Source: Methanosphaera sp. (GTDB taxonomy: Archaea > Methanobacteriota > Methanobacteria > Methanobacteriales > Methanobacteriaceae). From it: a DNA stretch of 64,000 bases. A program made the translations under genes and the position numbers. How positions within the stretch are numbered: the stretch's first letter is position 1; every line of letters starts with the position of its first letter. The stretch spans positions 124,001-188,000 of the forward strand of contig NZ_JALEKL010000004.1 of assembly GCF_022768985.1 (NCBI RefSeq), written 5' to 3'. The notes beneath the pieces were generated by a model, which saw nothing but the letters and a program-made list of their open reading frames with translations, was not told where the DNA came from and ran no database searches. Below, piece after piece: positions 63,776 to 64,000 of this stretch.

Positions 63776-64000
63776 TTAGAAGGTTCTTAGTTTTCCTTCA
63801 AGCATGAAGTCTTTAATATCTGTAATGTTTTCAAGCCATTTGTCGATGATTCTTGTTACATCATCTTCTACTTCATCGATTGTGTATCCATCTTTTGTCT
63901 GGATGTGTGCTGTTGCTGTTCTTGGTTGGTCGATAGGTTTTCCTATTTGGCTTAAAATTACCATATCAATGTTTTGTACACCTTCAACATCTTGGTATAC
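63776..64000 (-). CDS. mat: Archaeal S-adenosylmethionine synthetase (C-terminal part, cut by window edge)
   Basis: Seventy-four C-terminal residues are visible; the frame is open at the window end, so the gene continues to the right. The stretch Leu-Ser-Gln-Ile-Gly-Lys-Pro-Ile-Asp-Gln-Pro followed later by Asp-Lys-Trp-Leu-Glu-Asn-Ile-Thr and a Glu-Gly-Lys-Leu-x-x-Phe end is the hallmark of the archaeal methionine adenosyltransferase family, which differs from bacterial MetK. A Met at 63964 is internal. Confidence 0.85.
   Translation of the reverse strand, partial: VYQDVEGVQNIDMVILSQIGKPIDQPRTATAHIQTKDGYTIDEVEDDVTRIIDKWLENITDIKDFMLEGKLRTF

Overview
This window comes from a very AT-rich archaeon, a hydrogenotrophic or methylotrophic methanogen of the Methanobacteriaceae. 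Archaeal markers include the fibrillarin/Nop5 pair, a fused Fae-Hps, an archaeal-type S-adenosylmethionine synthetase end, UbiD-type anhydromevalonate phosphate decarboxylase, TATA-type promoters and U-tract terminators. Methanogen markers are a complete 16-gene ehbA-P energy-converting hydrogenase operon and cfbD of coenzyme F430 synthesis. A bile salt hydrolase gene points to an animal gut. From memory this combination best fits Methanosphaera (M. stadtmanae or a close relative); that name is an inference, not a database result.

Layout. 1-3.6 kb: accessory DNA with the end of a nuclease-like gene, a small DNA-binding-like protein, a large atypical tyrosine recombinase and the 3' stump of a membrane protein gene (possible integration junction). 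3.6-5.4 kb: a tandem pair of paralogous membrane proteins with duplicated upstream regions. 5.4-14 kb: fae-hps, a PHP phosphoesterase, an antiporter, an AIR-synthase-like gene, hisH, a UbiD decarboxylase and a double-domain purE. 14-19.6 kb: a GpgS-like glycosyltransferase with an exported tail, a sugar nucleotidyltransferase-cupin fusion, and flpA-nop5. 19.6-27 kb: coaBC, two anchored surface-type proteins, pheA, then three CBS-domain proteins around the bile salt hydrolase. 27-29.1 kb: queE-queD-DUF366-like (archaeosine precursor). 29.3-32.7 kb: a tandem pair of secreted/anchored paralogs (the first frameshifted), an ACT-domain regulator and a nucleotidyltransferase. 33.5-36.7 kb: an iron-uptake operon, feoA-feoB followed by two micro-ORFs and two small zinc-ribbon proteins, with iron-box-like palindromes upstream of feoA and feoB. 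36.9-46.3 kb: ehbA-P. 46.5-64 kb: argG, a disulfide oxidoreductase, a UDP-glucose dehydrogenase-like gene overlapping cfbD, a YchF-type GTPase, cbiE, an M50 protease, purL, ileS, an iron-sulfur flavoprotein and the end of the S-adenosylmethionine synthetase gene.

Main new observations: (1) two adjacent micro-ORFs of 13 and 14 codons, each with a near-perfect Shine-Dalgarno, encoding almost the same peptide inside the feo operon; (2) at least four genes whose Shine-Dalgarno and family alignment point to an ATT initiation codon, plus one with ATA or ATT; (3) a recurring 3' signal, a C-run followed by a U-run, at about a dozen gene ends; (4) a degenerate UDP-glucose dehydrogenase-like protein translationally coupled to cfbD; (5) a frameshifted surface-protein paralog inside what looks like a gene-conversion tract. 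No tRNA, rRNA, CRISPR array or insertion sequence was recognised.
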